In this document: in pieces, positions 25,890 to 36,844 of the stretch
Position numbering within the stretch: the stretch's first letter is position 1
Layout: each line of letters opens with the position of its first letter
Source of the DNA: Meconema thalassinum
Lineage: Eukaryota; Arthropoda; Insecta; Orthoptera; Tettigoniidae
Length of the DNA: 64,000 bases
NCBI GenBank assembly: GCA_946902985.2
Contig: OX336395.1
Location: 286,249,065 to 286,313,064, forward strand
Direction of reading: 5' to 3'
Program-made: the position numbers and the translations under genes
The notes under the pieces: generated by a model
The model's database searches: none
What the model was told of the DNA's origin: nothing
What the model saw: the letters and a program-made list of their open reading frames with translations, nothing else

Positions 25890-26985
25890 TTAGCACACGG
25901 ACGTATTCAGTAGAGCTCTGAACTGAACTTTAGAAGAACAATCCTTTTATTTTTTTGGTAAGTACCTATGAATGATTATTTTAATAATTTCATGCTAATG
26001 AACCTTAAATTTGTAGTTATTGATTAGATAATTAATTATTTTTATTTATTTGTTTGCAGATAACCGGTATACCTTACATGTCAGAGATACAAGAAACCAT
26101 TGCGCATTTGGGCCCACTAGAATGAAACAGTAGTAAGCCAGTGCAAGTGAAGGTGAGATTATTTTTTTAAACTAACTTGTTTCATTTTTTGTTTGATATT
26201 ATTTTATTTTATGAAATGCATGTATTAACTTCAATTTAGGTATTTATAGCGTTTTATTTTATTTATTTTTAGAAACTTGGAAGGAAAAGCCTTACCACCG
26301 TAGCAGTTGCAGAAAACCCAAGACGCAGTAGAGTGAAACCATTGTTTCCAGGAAGTGAACTATTGAAAACTCAGGTAAGTCTGACTTAAAAATGCTATTC
26401 CATTTTACCACTAATGAAAAACCATAGACAAAAAATATTCATTACCTGTACATGACTGGTACAATGATTGCTTTCTTGAATAATGGCCATGTATTGACAA
26501 AAGGTACAGGACTATATTGGTTGTTGACTGGGAAAAGTACAAGGCCATATTAGATTTTCTAAAAAAAATAAAAAATTATGGGTGGTTCCCTATGGACTCA
26601 ACAAATATCCACAGGATTGAACGAGATAATCTGAACAAACTGACATGACATTCATTTTCGTTTATATATTGGTTAAAGGGGGATGTGAATGACTAAAGCT
26701 TTATAAAAAGAAAATAAGTGCATGGGTTACTGTTAGTGCCAACATACAGTTTTTTAATGGTGTTTTGATATATTAATGTCAATTAACGTTAAAGTTTAAT
26801 TACAAGTATTGATTGATTGATTGATTGATTGAGTGAGTGATGGGTTATTTTGTTTGTTTTAGGTGTGGTCATGCGCCATTAACGTAGTGAACAGACAGTG
26901 AACAAGCATGCATTATGCTTTAAAGTACTCTGTGCTCTTGTGCGATGTTAATAACTTGCAATAAAAAAAAGTTTTATTATAACAC
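25890..26985 (+). other. Spliced 5' untranslated exons of the left IAP-like gene
   Basis: Consensus splice sites outline a leader. Exon 1 ends at 25957 (donor GGTAAGTACC). Exon 2 is 26060-26152 (acceptor TTGCAG, donor GTGAGA). Exon 3 is 26273-26374 (acceptor TTTTTAG, donor GTAAGT). Exon 4 starts at 26863 (acceptor TTTTAG) and runs into the ATG at 26986. In the right arm the same donors and the exon 2 acceptor are conserved, but the exon 3 acceptor AG reads TG. Exon 1 start is a guess; the transcription start would lie near 25900 inside the arm. The model rests on sequence signals only. Confidence 0.55.
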
Positions 26986-28010
26986 ATGGCGTTAGTACGA
27001 AATACAACAAGTGAGCAAGTTGGTTTACCATGTGGGTTAAATTTAAAATCAGAACATGATCGTTGGTTAACATTTGAATCCTGGCCTGTAGGCTTTTTGT
27101 CGACACATACACTTGCAGAAGCCGTTCTTTTTACTTGAACCGAGAGGATGTGGTGCGCTGTATGTTTTGTCGTATTGAAGTTTCACACTGGGAAGAAGGG
27201 GATGATCCCTTTAGAGACCATTTGCGATGGTCTCCTTGATGTCCTAACACGCTTGGAAAACAAGTGGTTAATCTACCAGTGTATCCATTTCACCGAATCA
27301 CAAGGCCATTGGCCGCTAAGTACGTTGCTGAATCACAAATAAATAATAATAAAAATGTTGTATTACCACCCAACAACGGTAATGTCGATATATGTGGTCC
27401 ATATGCCATAGCAAGTGTTGAATTGGCGTGTGCTTTTGAAAAATTGGAAGTTTGCAAGACTAAAGCACTAGCACACCCAGAGTACAGCTCTGTTGAAAAA
27501 CGTTTAGAATCTTATAAAAATGTTTGGCCATTAACATTAAAACACCTTACCAAACAACTAAGAGAAGCTGGATTTTTTTATACTGGTGAAGGGGATAAAA
27601 CCGTATGTTTTTATTGTGGATTTGCTTTATAGGATTGGCAAATGACTGATGACCCTTTTGTGCAACACGCTCGTTGGTTACCTAACTGTAAATACATGGT
27701 GTTGCTTAAAGGTCAGGAATTTGTGAACACTATTCGTAAAGAAAACGTGATTGTAGCACAAGACATAAAAGTGCCTTTAGAGTTAGAACACGCGGAGCAA
27801 ATACATGAGGCTGAAAGAAAAGACTTGTCTTACGAACAGATACAAAAGCGTGACCAACAATTATGTAAAACTTGTTATCAAGATGGACTAGGTGTTGTAT
27901 TTTTGCCTTGTGGACACATGATAGCCTGTGTCAAGGGCGCATTAGAACTTAATACTTGTGCTATATGCAGAAAAGTAGTATCTGCTACAGTTAGGGCATT
28001 TCTTGCATAA
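26986..28010 (+). pseudogene. IAP-like gene, left arm (BIR-BIR-RING), broken
   Basis: Inhibitor-of-apoptosis architecture: BIR 1 (Cys-x2-Cys block CVFCRIEVSHWE near 27150-27190), BIR 2 (CFYCGFAL and HARWLPNC near 27605-27690) and a C-terminal RING (CKTCYQDG, LPCGHMIAC, CAICRK, 27863-27975). IAPs bind caspases through BIR domains and act as ubiquitin ligases through the RING; such genes occur in insects and in large insect DNA viruses. Lesions: a one-base loss in a T-run near 27130, a TGA in place of the BIR 1 Cys near 27237, and a TAG between GFAL and DWQ near 27631. A RING zinc ligand is also changed to Gly (about 27938; the other arm keeps Cys). The start at 26986 follows a canonical acceptor and is conserved in the other arm. 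Not functional as read. Confidence 0.85.
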
Positions 28011-28122
28011 CTAGTATAATTTATTAGCAATGCATAGTGCAAAATCCCTAATTGCACAATATTATTACAAGCTGTTGTAGTGTGTAATAAATATGCTTTT
28101 GTTTTGTTTACAGACTACTACA

Positions 28123-28326
28123 ATGAATGTTTTGAATGCTGTGGGGCAATCATCTGGCTTAGAGACAAAGAAGCTCAGCGAATTGCCAACGCATATTCCA
28201 TTCCGCATTATCAAGATTCGGAAATTAAAAACAGCATATGGTGATCGTGTGCTTTGTGGATGCGAAAATTTTGAGACATTTCTGCCTACACGGTTTAATG
28301 ATATGTCGGAGAGTGTTTTTGATTAA
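28123..28326 (+). CDS. Small 67-residue protein, unrecognised (possible OB-fold-like)
   Basis: Starts MNVLNAVGQSSGLETKKL and ends at 28326. The ATG lies nine bases after a good splice acceptor (TTTTGTTTACAG, 28102-28113), so it is probably the coding exon of a spliced transcript sharing the upstream leader. The pattern IPFRIIKIRKLKTAYGDRV followed by a short acidic loop and FLPTRF is reminiscent of small beta-rich proteins in arthropod mobile elements. I cannot assign a family with certainty; an OB-fold or nucleic-acid-binding role is a guess. It is intact, single copy and lies in the spacer between the arms. Confidence 0.55.
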   Translation: MNVLNAVGQSSGLETKKLSELPTHIPFRIIKIRKLKTAYGDRVLCGCENFETFLPTRFNDMSESVFD

Positions 28327-28694
28327 GTGAATAATGCTGTATAACCTGTACACTTAATTTATGAAGGTTTTAAAAACAATAGGTGCATGGTTCGTTTTAA
28401 TTAAATTTTAAAAAATGTGAAATAATAATGGAAAATATAACTGATGACAATGGACAGAAAGAAAAAAATATGTGTATACAATAATAATGTTTTAGTTTTT
28501 AGTATTGTCTTAAAAATATTATCATGAAACCAAAAAAAAGTATATAAAGTTTGTAAATAAATGCAAAATGATGGTACAATGTTGTTTTATTTGATACAAA
28601 GTTAGAATATTTAACATTGCAGAGTATACATGATTATGACAATATAATGCACACTTAATACAAGTCTTTGCCTTTACGATAGTGTGTTATAGTT

Positions 28695-29296
28695 TTAAAA
28701 ACAAAGCTTGTTGTAGATCTTTTTTCTTCCATGGTGAACAATAGACATGAAATCGTTATTGTCTTGTTTCGGATCATTATCACTATCATAATCATAAGCA
28801 GCATGATCTATATCACTATTATTATAATCACTATAATTATCCTCAACATTATCCTCAACATCACTTAAACTAGTTAAATATTCCTGTTCCTGCTCCTGTT
28901 CCTGTTCCTCTTCCTCTACAGTGCCCTCATGTAGAGTCTGCGTGGCTTTCGATAATGTTAAGGTTTTTTGAACATGGAATTATTTTCAGTAGTAGTATTG
29001 TTCTGTAGCACTTGCTTTTTAACATTTTTATGATTTTCTGTTGACAGCAACAATGTTTCATGTAGTACACTACATTGATGATCACTGACACTTAAAACCT
29101 CACTATTTTTACTTTTTAGCTCACTGCGACATTGTTTTGAACGTTGTTTAGAACAACGCCAAATAACAGTTCCATTTTTATTGGTTCGTTTCAAAATATA
29201 TGAATATCCTTTATAGAATGCATGAGGCTTACCATACCTAGTCACTGATACTTCCATATCAACTGTCAAGCATAGACTAAGCTCTAGTAAAGACAA
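28695..29296 (-). pseudogene. FLYWCH-type zinc-finger protein with acidic tail, frameshifted
   Basis: Minus strand. The first frame (29296-28958, 112 residues) carries a FLYWCH-like domain: RYGKPHAFYKGYSYILKR, then WRCSKQRSKQC and DHQC as the metal-binding set. This family binds DNA or protein and occurs both in insect regulators and in mobile elements. The frame ends early at 28958. Another frame, open from about 28980 to the stop at 28695, encodes an E/Q-rich then D/N/Y-rich acidic tail (VEEEEQEQEQEQEYL, then DSDNDPKQDNNDF). A single-base frameshift or an unseen short intron near 28965 would join them. The last ligand is Cys where His is usual. It converges with the 67-residue gene. Confidence 0.65.
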
Positions 29297-29329
29297 CTTG
29301 CTAATAAGAACAATAGTTTAATGTGCGAG

Positions 29330-29790
29330 CATATATGGATGCAAATGTGGGAGCAAAAAGTGGGAGCAAAAAGTGTAAGCAAAAGTGGGAGCAAATATGA
29401 GAGCAAAAAAAAGTAGGAGCAAGTTTGGGAGCAAAAAGTGGGAGCAAATGTGAAAGCAAAAGTGGGAGCAAAAAGTGAGAGAAGAAAGTGGGAGCTAGAA
29501 GTGTAAGCAAAAGTGGGAGAAAATATGAGAGAAAAAAAGTGGGAGCAAATATGGGAGCAAAAAAGTGGGAGCAAAAGTGGGAGCAAAAAGTGGGAGCAAA
29601 AAGTGGGAGCAAAAAAGTGGGAGCAAAAAAAGTGTAAACAAAACAAGTGTGAGCAAATATGAGAGCAGAAAGTGGGAGCCAATGTGAAAGCAAAAGTGGG
29701 AGCAAAAAGTGAGAGCAAAAAAGTGCGAGCAAAAGTGGGTGCACAAAGTGGGAGCAAAATGTGTGAGTAAAGAGTGGGGGCAAATGTGGT
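29330..29790. repeat. Minisatellite of GTGGGAGCAAAA-type units
   Basis: Irregular tandem repeats of GTGGGAGCAAAAA and variants with AATATGAGAGCAAAA inserts, unit 13-20 bp. Long open frames across it on the minus strand are by-products of the purine-rich repeat, not genes. Confidence 0.85.
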
Positions 29791-29807
29791 GTTTTACTAA
29801 AACAATC

Positions 29808-29937
29808 TCACCTAACCTAACCTAACTTTATCCAACCTAACCTGACCTCACCTAACCTAACCTAACCCAACTCAACTTCACCTAACCTAACTTGACCTAA
29901 CTTCACCTAACCTAACTTCACCTAACCTTACCTAACC
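29808..29937. repeat. Degenerate interstitial (CCTAA)n telomere-like tract
   Basis: About 130 bp of CCTAA repeats with interspersed variants (CCTGA, TTCACCTAA, CTTGACCTAA). The exact pentamer is the C-strand of TTAGG, the ancestral arthropod telomere repeat. It may be a fossil telomere patch or a microsatellite of the same sequence. Confidence 0.75.
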
Positions 29938-29977
29938 TTTCATCTCTCAGATCAAGAATTAAATTCTGGGCATTGTC

Positions 29978-30038
29978 GAGTTGGAACCCAAAACCTCTGG
30001 CATAACATCCAAGTATACTAGCCACTACACCGCGAGAT
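29978..30038 (-). other. tRNA-like head (possible SINE fragment)
   Basis: The minus strand reads GGTGTAGTGGCTAGTATAC then, 30 bases on, GGGTTCCAACTC. This resembles A and B boxes of a polymerase III promoter. No convincing cloverleaf or boundaries. Confidence 0.4.
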
Positions 30039-30283
30039 GGGCAAATTATCATGCAACACAACAAAAAATAAAAGTTTCTGTAGTATAACTCATTGGCTGA
30101 CAACCATAGTTGAGAATTCAAACCCAAGACCTCAGGACTTTTGTTTTGCCCCGTGGCTCATAATCACAAGATTCACGGTCAGGTAAAACTACAATCTTCC
30201 TTTTTCCTTTTCTTTTGAACATTATCAGAAATATTATTCCATTTACATATTGCTGCTGCTTATAGTTATAAGAGTTGGCATTA

Positions 30284-30498
30284 ATATGGGGAGCAAAAAA
30301 GTAGGGAGCAAATGTGGGAGCCAATATGGGAGCCAATATGAGAGTCAATATGGGAACAAAAGTGGGAGCAAATATGGGAGCAAATGTGGGAGTCAATATG
30401 GGGCCAAAAGTGGGAGCAAATATGGGGACAAATGTGGGAGCCAATATGGGAGTCAATATGGGGGGCAAATATGGGAGCAAATGTGTGAGCAAATCAGC
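30284..30498. repeat. Minisatellite of GGGAGCAAATAT-type units
   Basis: Tandem units such as GGGAGCAAATATG and GGGAGCCAATATG, direct orientation, related to the array at 29330-29790. The two arrays bracket the telomere-like tract. Open frames in it are artefacts of the repeat. Confidence 0.85.
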
Positions 30499-31139
30499 TC
30501 GTCTCGGATATCATCATTGAGTACCCATATCCACCGCTAGGTAGTGGAAACATACTTTGCGTGTTGTATGTAACTATCTTACAAAGTTTGACTGCATGCA
30601 AAACGTGCTTGTATAAGCTGTGCATAGTTATGCAAGAAATGCCCTAACTGTAGCAGATACTACTTTTCTGCATATAGCACGATTGTTAAGTTCTAATGCG
30701 CACTTGACACAGGCTATCATGTGTCCACAAGGCAAAAATACAATAGTCCATCTTGATAACAAATTTTACATAATTGTTGGCCACACTTTTGTATCTGTTC
30801 GTAAGACAGGTCTTTTCTTTCAGCCTCATGTATTTGCTATGCGTGTTCTAACTCTAAAGGCACTTTTATGTCTTGTGCTACAATCACGTTTCCTTTACGA
30901 ATAGTGTTCACAAATTCCTGACCTTTAAGCAACACCATGTATTTACAGTTAGGTAACCAACGAGCGTGTTGCACAAAAGGGCCATCTGTCATTTGCCAAT
31001 CCTTTAAAGCAAATCCACAATAAAACATATGGTTTTATCCCCTTCACCAGTAGAAAAAAATCCAGCTTCACTTAGCTCTTTGGTAAGGTGTTAATATTAA
31101 TGGCCAAACATTTTTATAATATTCTAAACGTTTTTCAAC

Positions 31140-32485
31140 ATTTATTTATTTATTTATTTATTTATCGTAATTCGGGAAACCAAAGAAGCTGCAACTGGAG
31201 ACCTAGCAGATAACAAACACAACATCCTGGCATATGCAGATGACATTGTATTAATAGGAAATAATGGAGGAGAAATTGAAGCTTTATTCAGGAAATTAAA
31301 TGAAACTGCTGCAAAAATAGGTCTAAAGATTAATGAAGAGAAGACAGAATACATGATCATACAGAGAGAAAACATGACTACAGACCAACGCAACAACCTT
31401 CATATAGGCAATTTTACCTTTAAGAACACGCCAAACTTCAAATACCTTGGGGTAAATATAAATGACTGCAATAGAAGACAAGTTGAACACCAAATTAGAT
31501 TGCGGAATGCAAACAAAGTTTACTTTTTCCCTGCATAAATTACTTTCCTCCAAACTTTTGACCAGGAAAACAAAACTAAAACTATACAACACGATCATCA
31601 GGCCGGTACTGCTATACGGAGCCGAAACATGGAGTGTGACCAAAAGGGAGGAACGCCAACTTACAGTCTTCGAAAACAAGATATATAGAAAAATTTTCGG
31701 CCCCATCTTTGACCAGGAAACACAAAGATGGGTTCTCAGATCAAATCATGAGCTGTACAAGTTGGCCAATCAACCCAGAGTAGTGGACGTCATGAAAGCG
31801 AAACGGCTGCAATGGGCGGGGCATGTTATCAGAATGGACGCTGCCAGAATAGTTCGCCAGGTGTATGAGAAGAAGATCGAAGGCTCGAGACCCCCTGGAA
31901 GACCTAGGAGTAGATGGCAAGATGAGGTGACCGCTGACTGCAGACAAATGGGTATTACTGTATGGGAGAATACTGCGCTGGATAGGAGGAAATGGAGGCA
32001 GATAGTGAGAGCGGCACGGGATTGTCACGTCCCAGAAAAGCCAACGGAGTGAGTGAGTGTATTTTATTTATCGTATGGCTTTTGGTGCCGGGAGTGTCCG
32101 AGGACATGTTCGGCTCGCCTGAGTCTGTAGCTGCTTCCAGCGGTCACCCTAAAGGGCGAGCTACAAGTTCCGTTCAATTTCAAGTAGTTCCAACTTTCGC
32201 CACCAGATATCAATGATACCTAGTGGTGAACGTTGGAACTTTGATAGAGCGTTCTGACGAAATCTAACCTAACAAATTTTGCTTTACACAAGTTTAGTCT
32301 GTGAAAGGATCTTTTCCTTGCCATAAATCTATGACATGGGACCGCCGGCTTTACTTCCCCTCCGAAGGAAGGCATACTGAAGGATTTTTAACGCTCTTAA
32401 AAATCCGACGACTTCGGCCGGGTTTGAACCCGCTATCTTGGGCATAGCTGTTCAGCATGCTACCGACTACGCCACCGAAGCCGCT
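31140..32485 (-). mobile_element. tRNA-derived SINE inserted in right-arm IAP, itself split by a LINE
   Basis: Target copies CGTTTTTCAAC (31129-31139) and CGTTTTACAAC (32486-32496) flank it, with one mismatch. On the minus strand it begins near 32485 with a tRNA-like head (GTGGCGTAGTCGGTAGCATG, then GCGGGTTCAAACCCGG). It continues through a 400-bp body and ends in TACGATAAATAAA repeats. The 3' tail at 31140-31169 and 32063-32080 was separated by the LINE below. Confidence 0.8.
31170..32062 (+). pseudogene. 5'-truncated LINE ORF2 inside the SINE tail
   Basis: Flanked by 13-bp duplications TTTATTTATCGTA at 31157-31169 and 32063-32075. Plus-strand reverse-transcriptase remnant: LAYADDIVLIG (YADD catalytic motif, near 31220), INEEKTEYM and YLGVNI. 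After a frameshift near 31470 come LLYGAETW, ENKIYRKIFGP, AKRLQWAGHV and GRPRSRWQDEV, to a stop at 32050-32052. A short GTGAGTGAGTGT tail follows. 5' truncation removed the endonuclease and the fingers. Confidence 0.9.
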
Positions 32486-33294
32486 CGTTTTACAACAGAG
32501 CTGTACTCTGGGTGTGCTAGTGCTTTAGCCTTGCAAACTCCCAATTTTTCAAAAGCACATGCCAATTCAACACTGGCTATGGCATATGGACCATATATAT
32601 CGACACAAACGTTGTTGGGTGGTAATACATCATTATTATTATTTATTTGTGATTCAGCAACGTACGTAGCGGCCAATGGCCTTGTGGTTTGGTAAAATGG
32701 ATACACTGGTAGGTTACCCACTTGTTTTCCAAGCATGTAAGGACAACAAGGAAACCATCGCAAATGGTCTCTAAAGGGATCATCCCCTTCTTCCCAGTGT
32801 GAAAGTTCAATACGACAAAACACACAGCGCACCACATCCTCTCGGTTCAAGTAAAAAAAAAACGGCTTTTCCAAGTTTATGTGTCGACAAAATGCCTACA
32901 GGCCACGATTCAAATGTTAACCAACGATCATGTTCCGATTTTAAATTTAACCCACATGGTAAACCAACTTGCTCACTTATTGTATTTCGTACTAACGCCA
33001 TGTGTTATAATAACACTTTTTTTTATTGAAAGTTATTAACGTTGCACAAGAGCACAGAGTACTTTAAAGCATAATGCATGCTTGTTCACTGTCTGTTCAC
33101 TACGTTAATGGCGCATGACCACACCTAAAAACAAACAAAATAACCCATCACTCAATCACTCAATCAATACTTGTAATTAAACTTTAACGTTAATTGACAT
33201 TAATATATCAAAACACCATTAAAAATAAACTGTATGTTGGCACTAACAGTAATCCATGCCCTTATTTTCTTTGTATAAAGCTATAGTCACTTAC

Positions 33295-34854
33295 TGACGC
33301 GTTTTAATTTCCCTGAGGAGAACTTTATCCATACTAATATGTAACCGAGTTGGTCTAGCTGCCGTCCATGTGATTGAGATAAACTGACTTGCCACGCTCC
33401 CCGTTGAGCAGTAGTAGTAACTCGTTTGTCGCCGTGCGACGATGCCATCTGACGGAGAGTATTAGTACTACTCCTACTGGATTTGCCGCTTGGAGCGCTT
33501 TACTCTCTAATCTACGATTCCCTCCGATGGCTACCGAAGTCAACAGTGTCTGTTTCCTTGGAGATAGCGGTAATAATGTAGAAATGAGTTGTTCTCTATT
33601 GGAATCCTTACAAGCAAGATGCAAAATGTATAACTCCGATATTAAACCGGGCTGGTTAGCCCTGAAGGCTAACATAGCCTCTGTTCTGGAATATGTTCAT
33701 ATCCAACTTGATTCTGAAGTACTTCCGACATCTCGCAAAATATATATTGACTTACTTGGTGTAATAATATTTTCTGGCATCTCAACCAGTATGGTTTAGA
33801 AAAGGTTTGTTAATATTGTGAGATATTTTGGAAACTGTTTTATTTCTGTCGATATGTTTTTTATCTTGGACGTATTGTAATTTCTTAACCTTGTCTTATT
33901 TTTATGTTGCGGTCTGTTGTTCACACTCGTGTTTTGGCCTAGCCTTGTGGTCGGAGTAACGGTAAGGTATTTGTCAATATATTTAAAATAGTTTCCAATT
34001 ATCTAATATATTCTATGTATCTTTTGGGGGAATGTGGTTATTTAATTTCTTTTCCGAGCTACAAGCCATGTAGAATTCTGTCTTCATCTTGGTCTAGAGC
34101 AAGGAATTTCTTAACCTAAATACCTTTATGTAAAATTTCTTTATCTCCTTGCATCTACTTTGTATGCCTCATATAGGCACTGTAACTTGTGTCGAAGATT
34201 ATGGCACTTATTTTATTCTGAGTAATGGGTTGCTTGGTGACAACCTAAGCTATTGTTATCGTTTCTTCCTTGCAGTTAAAACAATAGTTTTTTGTTTTCG
34301 TGTCGATAAAAAGAGACATGTTTTAGGATTTGATTGCGATCACACGTACCTAGAATTTGCTCCTGTTCATAAAACTACTTAATTGATTGCATTGAGTTGA
34401 GACCGTATTTGAACTTAAACTAGTTTAGGTTCATATCTTGAGTATCGTTTAAAGGTAATTTAACTCTTTTATTTAACGTTGGATATATTTTCGTTGGTCT
34501 TTGACTTTTCATTTGCTCATTTAATATGATTAATTCAACCCTTTTCCTCCACAATCGATGGGATTCCTTGCTTATATTTCCTTAGCTGTTTATACTAGGA
34601 ACTAATTTCTTTTTAAATATTATTCCCTTCTTGTAATGCATGTAATATTATTGATTGTCAATTATATATATATATATCAAAAGTGACCTCTGTGTTCTGG
34701 TATCATAGTTTTAGTTATTCTCTTATGTTCATGCTATTTAACTGCCTGGGTAAATGGTTTTGTTCAACACCTTCCACTTTCGTCACTGGTATTTTTGGGG
34801 GCCTTTCTTATTTTATTTGTAAATTAGTTAGCTCTCAGTTCTACCAGTGTGTCA
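33295..34854 (+). repeat. 5' LTR
   Basis: Starts TGACGCGTTTTAATTTCC. Contains a (TA)n run near 34665. Short open frames in it recur in the 3' LTR and are not genes. Confidence 0.95.
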
Positions 34855-34996
34855 ATTGGTAGCAGATCGTATGTTATTGTTTTCACGGACATTATAATAA
34901 GTTTAAAAAAAATATTTAATCAAATAGATTCTTGAACACAAAGGTCGCTTAAAGCTTGGATATTATTAATCTAATCCTTGTGGAAATTTCTGTTTC

Positions 34997-36656
34997 ATGT
35001 CCGATTGTATACACAAAATGGAACCGAGGAATACATTATCAGCCTTCTACAACCTAAGGAAAGAGGAAATTGAATATGAATTGTTCATTAGAAAAATACC
35101 TTCTAACAACAATCGTGAAAAGGATTTGTTACTTCTGAAGGATGTGAATGATGTTCCTATTATAATTCCTGACTTGGAAAGTTACCATCAAACGTTTGGT
35201 GAGTCTAATAACATTGTACCTGCTGTAACAAATTTAATTAATTTATCTATTTATTTGATAGGTGCTAGTAACCCTTCTAGATCTCAATTAGGGAGATTTA
35301 AAACGCAAGCATGCCATTGGTTTTATAGACTTGGTGATCTCATTTATATTTGGGAACTCGAGGATCCTAATTTCGGTTCGGAATTAATGTCATTTCAAAG
35401 TAAGCTTCTTGATGCTTTTTTAAAAGTATTTCCTTCAGAGTGTGGTGATATTCAGGGTTGTGTCAATGGTGTTAATGATAATCCGTGTGAAATTATTGTG
35501 CCAAATGCGAGTAACTCACGTGTGATTATAGAATCTGAAGGTGCCGCTGACAATTTGCCTAATAATCTTGAAAGTTTATCCTTAACTGATCATAATGCAA
35601 GCATGGAGAGCAGAATTACTTTGAATAAGAGCTTACAAGGAGGGTCATCAAGGATTCCTCAACCGACCTTATTAAACTCTAATGATATAAGTGTTAATGA
35701 GCATGGGGAAATTGATAATAATATACCTTGTCCCTTGCCAAATATTTCTTCGTCTGGCGCTTCAAATGATTTTCCTAATGATAACTCTGCAAATTCTAGG
35801 TTATTACCTAGAAATGAAAGCCAATTTGGGTTACCCTGTACTAATGTTGTCACCGATTTTCCATCACGTTTGTTGAATAACGCTAATATTGAGGGAAGTA
35901 TGCCATCGATGCCTAACTGTGAAAACAGTTTAAGATTTAACGGTATTCCTCATCCAGTAACCTCTTGTGTTCAGAATTTACAGATGTGTTCGGGTAATGA
36001 CACTATGGAGTTGATAAAATTTTTGAAACAACTAGTTGAATTAATGGACAATTCCATTGTTTTTTGGTTTATCAGATACTATGATTTTCCAATTAATTTT
36101 TCCTTTCACCTGTGGCCTGTTGCGTGATAAGTTGATCAGCGCTATGTCATCTCACTCTTCGTTGTCTGAGTTTCATGTCGAAGTAATTGATTATTTTATT
36201 CCTGAACGTGCAATGAGTCTACTGAAACATAATTGTTACTATCGTGGTCAGAGGGTAGATGAATCTTTGAATGATTATATTAAAGAAATTAGGTGCTACG
36301 CTAGGGTTTTGAATTTAAATTTGAGTGAATCGGCAATTGTTACTACTATAGTAGAAGGTATTAATCCAGAATATAGGTTATGTATGGCTATGGAAGGTAA
36401 ACCTAAGAGTTTCCTTGAATTATATGATATAATTAAATCTGCAGAAAATGTCAAAAGTATTAACGCTGTAAGAGTGATTAACTCTCCGCCTCCCTTAGTT
36501 AATATTCCTGTTAATCCTAATAATCAACAGACTTCTTTCCAAAGAAGGAGATTCAATTACACTGAAAATACTCGAACTGGTGAACGTTGTGATAGGTGCG
36601 GGTCTTATGATCACATAGCCAAGTGGTGTGATAGAAGATTTAATCGTAGGCAATGA
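34997..36656 (+). pseudogene. Gypsy gag polyprotein, frameshifted
   Basis: The first frame (34997-36127) starts MSDCIHKMEPRNTLSAF and is rich in Asn/Ser in its middle. A second frame (36057-36656) encodes capsid-like sequence (YYRGQRVDESLNDYI, MAMEGKPKSF) and ends with a CCHC zinc knuckle CDRCGSYDHIAKWC. The two halves are joined by a frameshift near 36060-36110. Gag packages element RNA into particles. The knuckle spacing C-x2-C-x4-H-x4-C is intact. Confidence 0.8.
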
Positions 36657-36844
36657 CTAGATGATAGAAAGATCTTGTCGGATTATCAAAAATCTGATGA
36701 TATTGCAGGTAACCGTAAAACAGATTTTGATAAGGATATTAAGACAAATCGTAAGGTATATGACAAATTTTCTCGAATTGGTAAAGCTAATTATGAAACG
36801 TGTAACCGTGTCACTAATGCGACAAAAATAATTGCCCATACATA

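Larger units (their letters stand above)
23500..28013 (+). repeat. Left inverted arm
   Basis: Matches the right arm in inverted orientation from the outer end to three bases past the IAP stop codon (28013). Within the arm there are internal direct duplications. The block 23590-23950 is repeated in diverged form at 24300-24640 (both contain GAAAGTAGGCGATAGTTTGAAAA-type sequence). The block around CCCCTGAAGGGG at 24875 recurs at 25125. A (TAA)n run lies at 25402-25420. No protein is recognised in the outer 2.4 kb. Confidence 0.9.
30628..33001 (-). pseudogene. IAP-like gene, right arm, split by SINE+LINE
   Basis: Inverted copy of the left IAP gene. The N-terminal part (BIR 1) is at 33001-32497 and the C-terminal part (rest of BIR 2 and RING) is at 31139-30628, separated by a 1.35-kb SINE/LINE insertion. 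ATG is at 33001. It lacks the left copy's TGA and TAG stops and retains the RING Cys, but has a one-base gain in the homopolymer near 32851-32860. The RING region also has a substitution-rich stretch and at least one stop near 30739. The two arms therefore decayed independently. The tail ends at the same stop codon where arm homology ends. Confidence 0.85.

Noticed and set aside
29284..29783. Long minus-strand frames rich in APTF/CSHF repeats
   Set aside because: They are translations of the GGGAGCAAAA minisatellite in different frames.
29978..30038. A functional tRNA gene
   Set aside because: A- and B-box-like segments only; no acceptor stem or cloverleaf pairing that I can draw.
29330..30498. 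CRISPR-like array
   Set aside because: Irregular unit length, no unique spacers, eukaryotic context.
30250..30540. Repetitive Gly/Ser/Tyr-rich frames on the plus strand
   Set aside because: Same explanation: the GGGAGCAAATATG array.
34149..34382. 77-residue frame with near copy at 42923-43156
   Set aside because: Lies at the same place in both LTRs; duplicated because LTRs are duplicated, with no domain.
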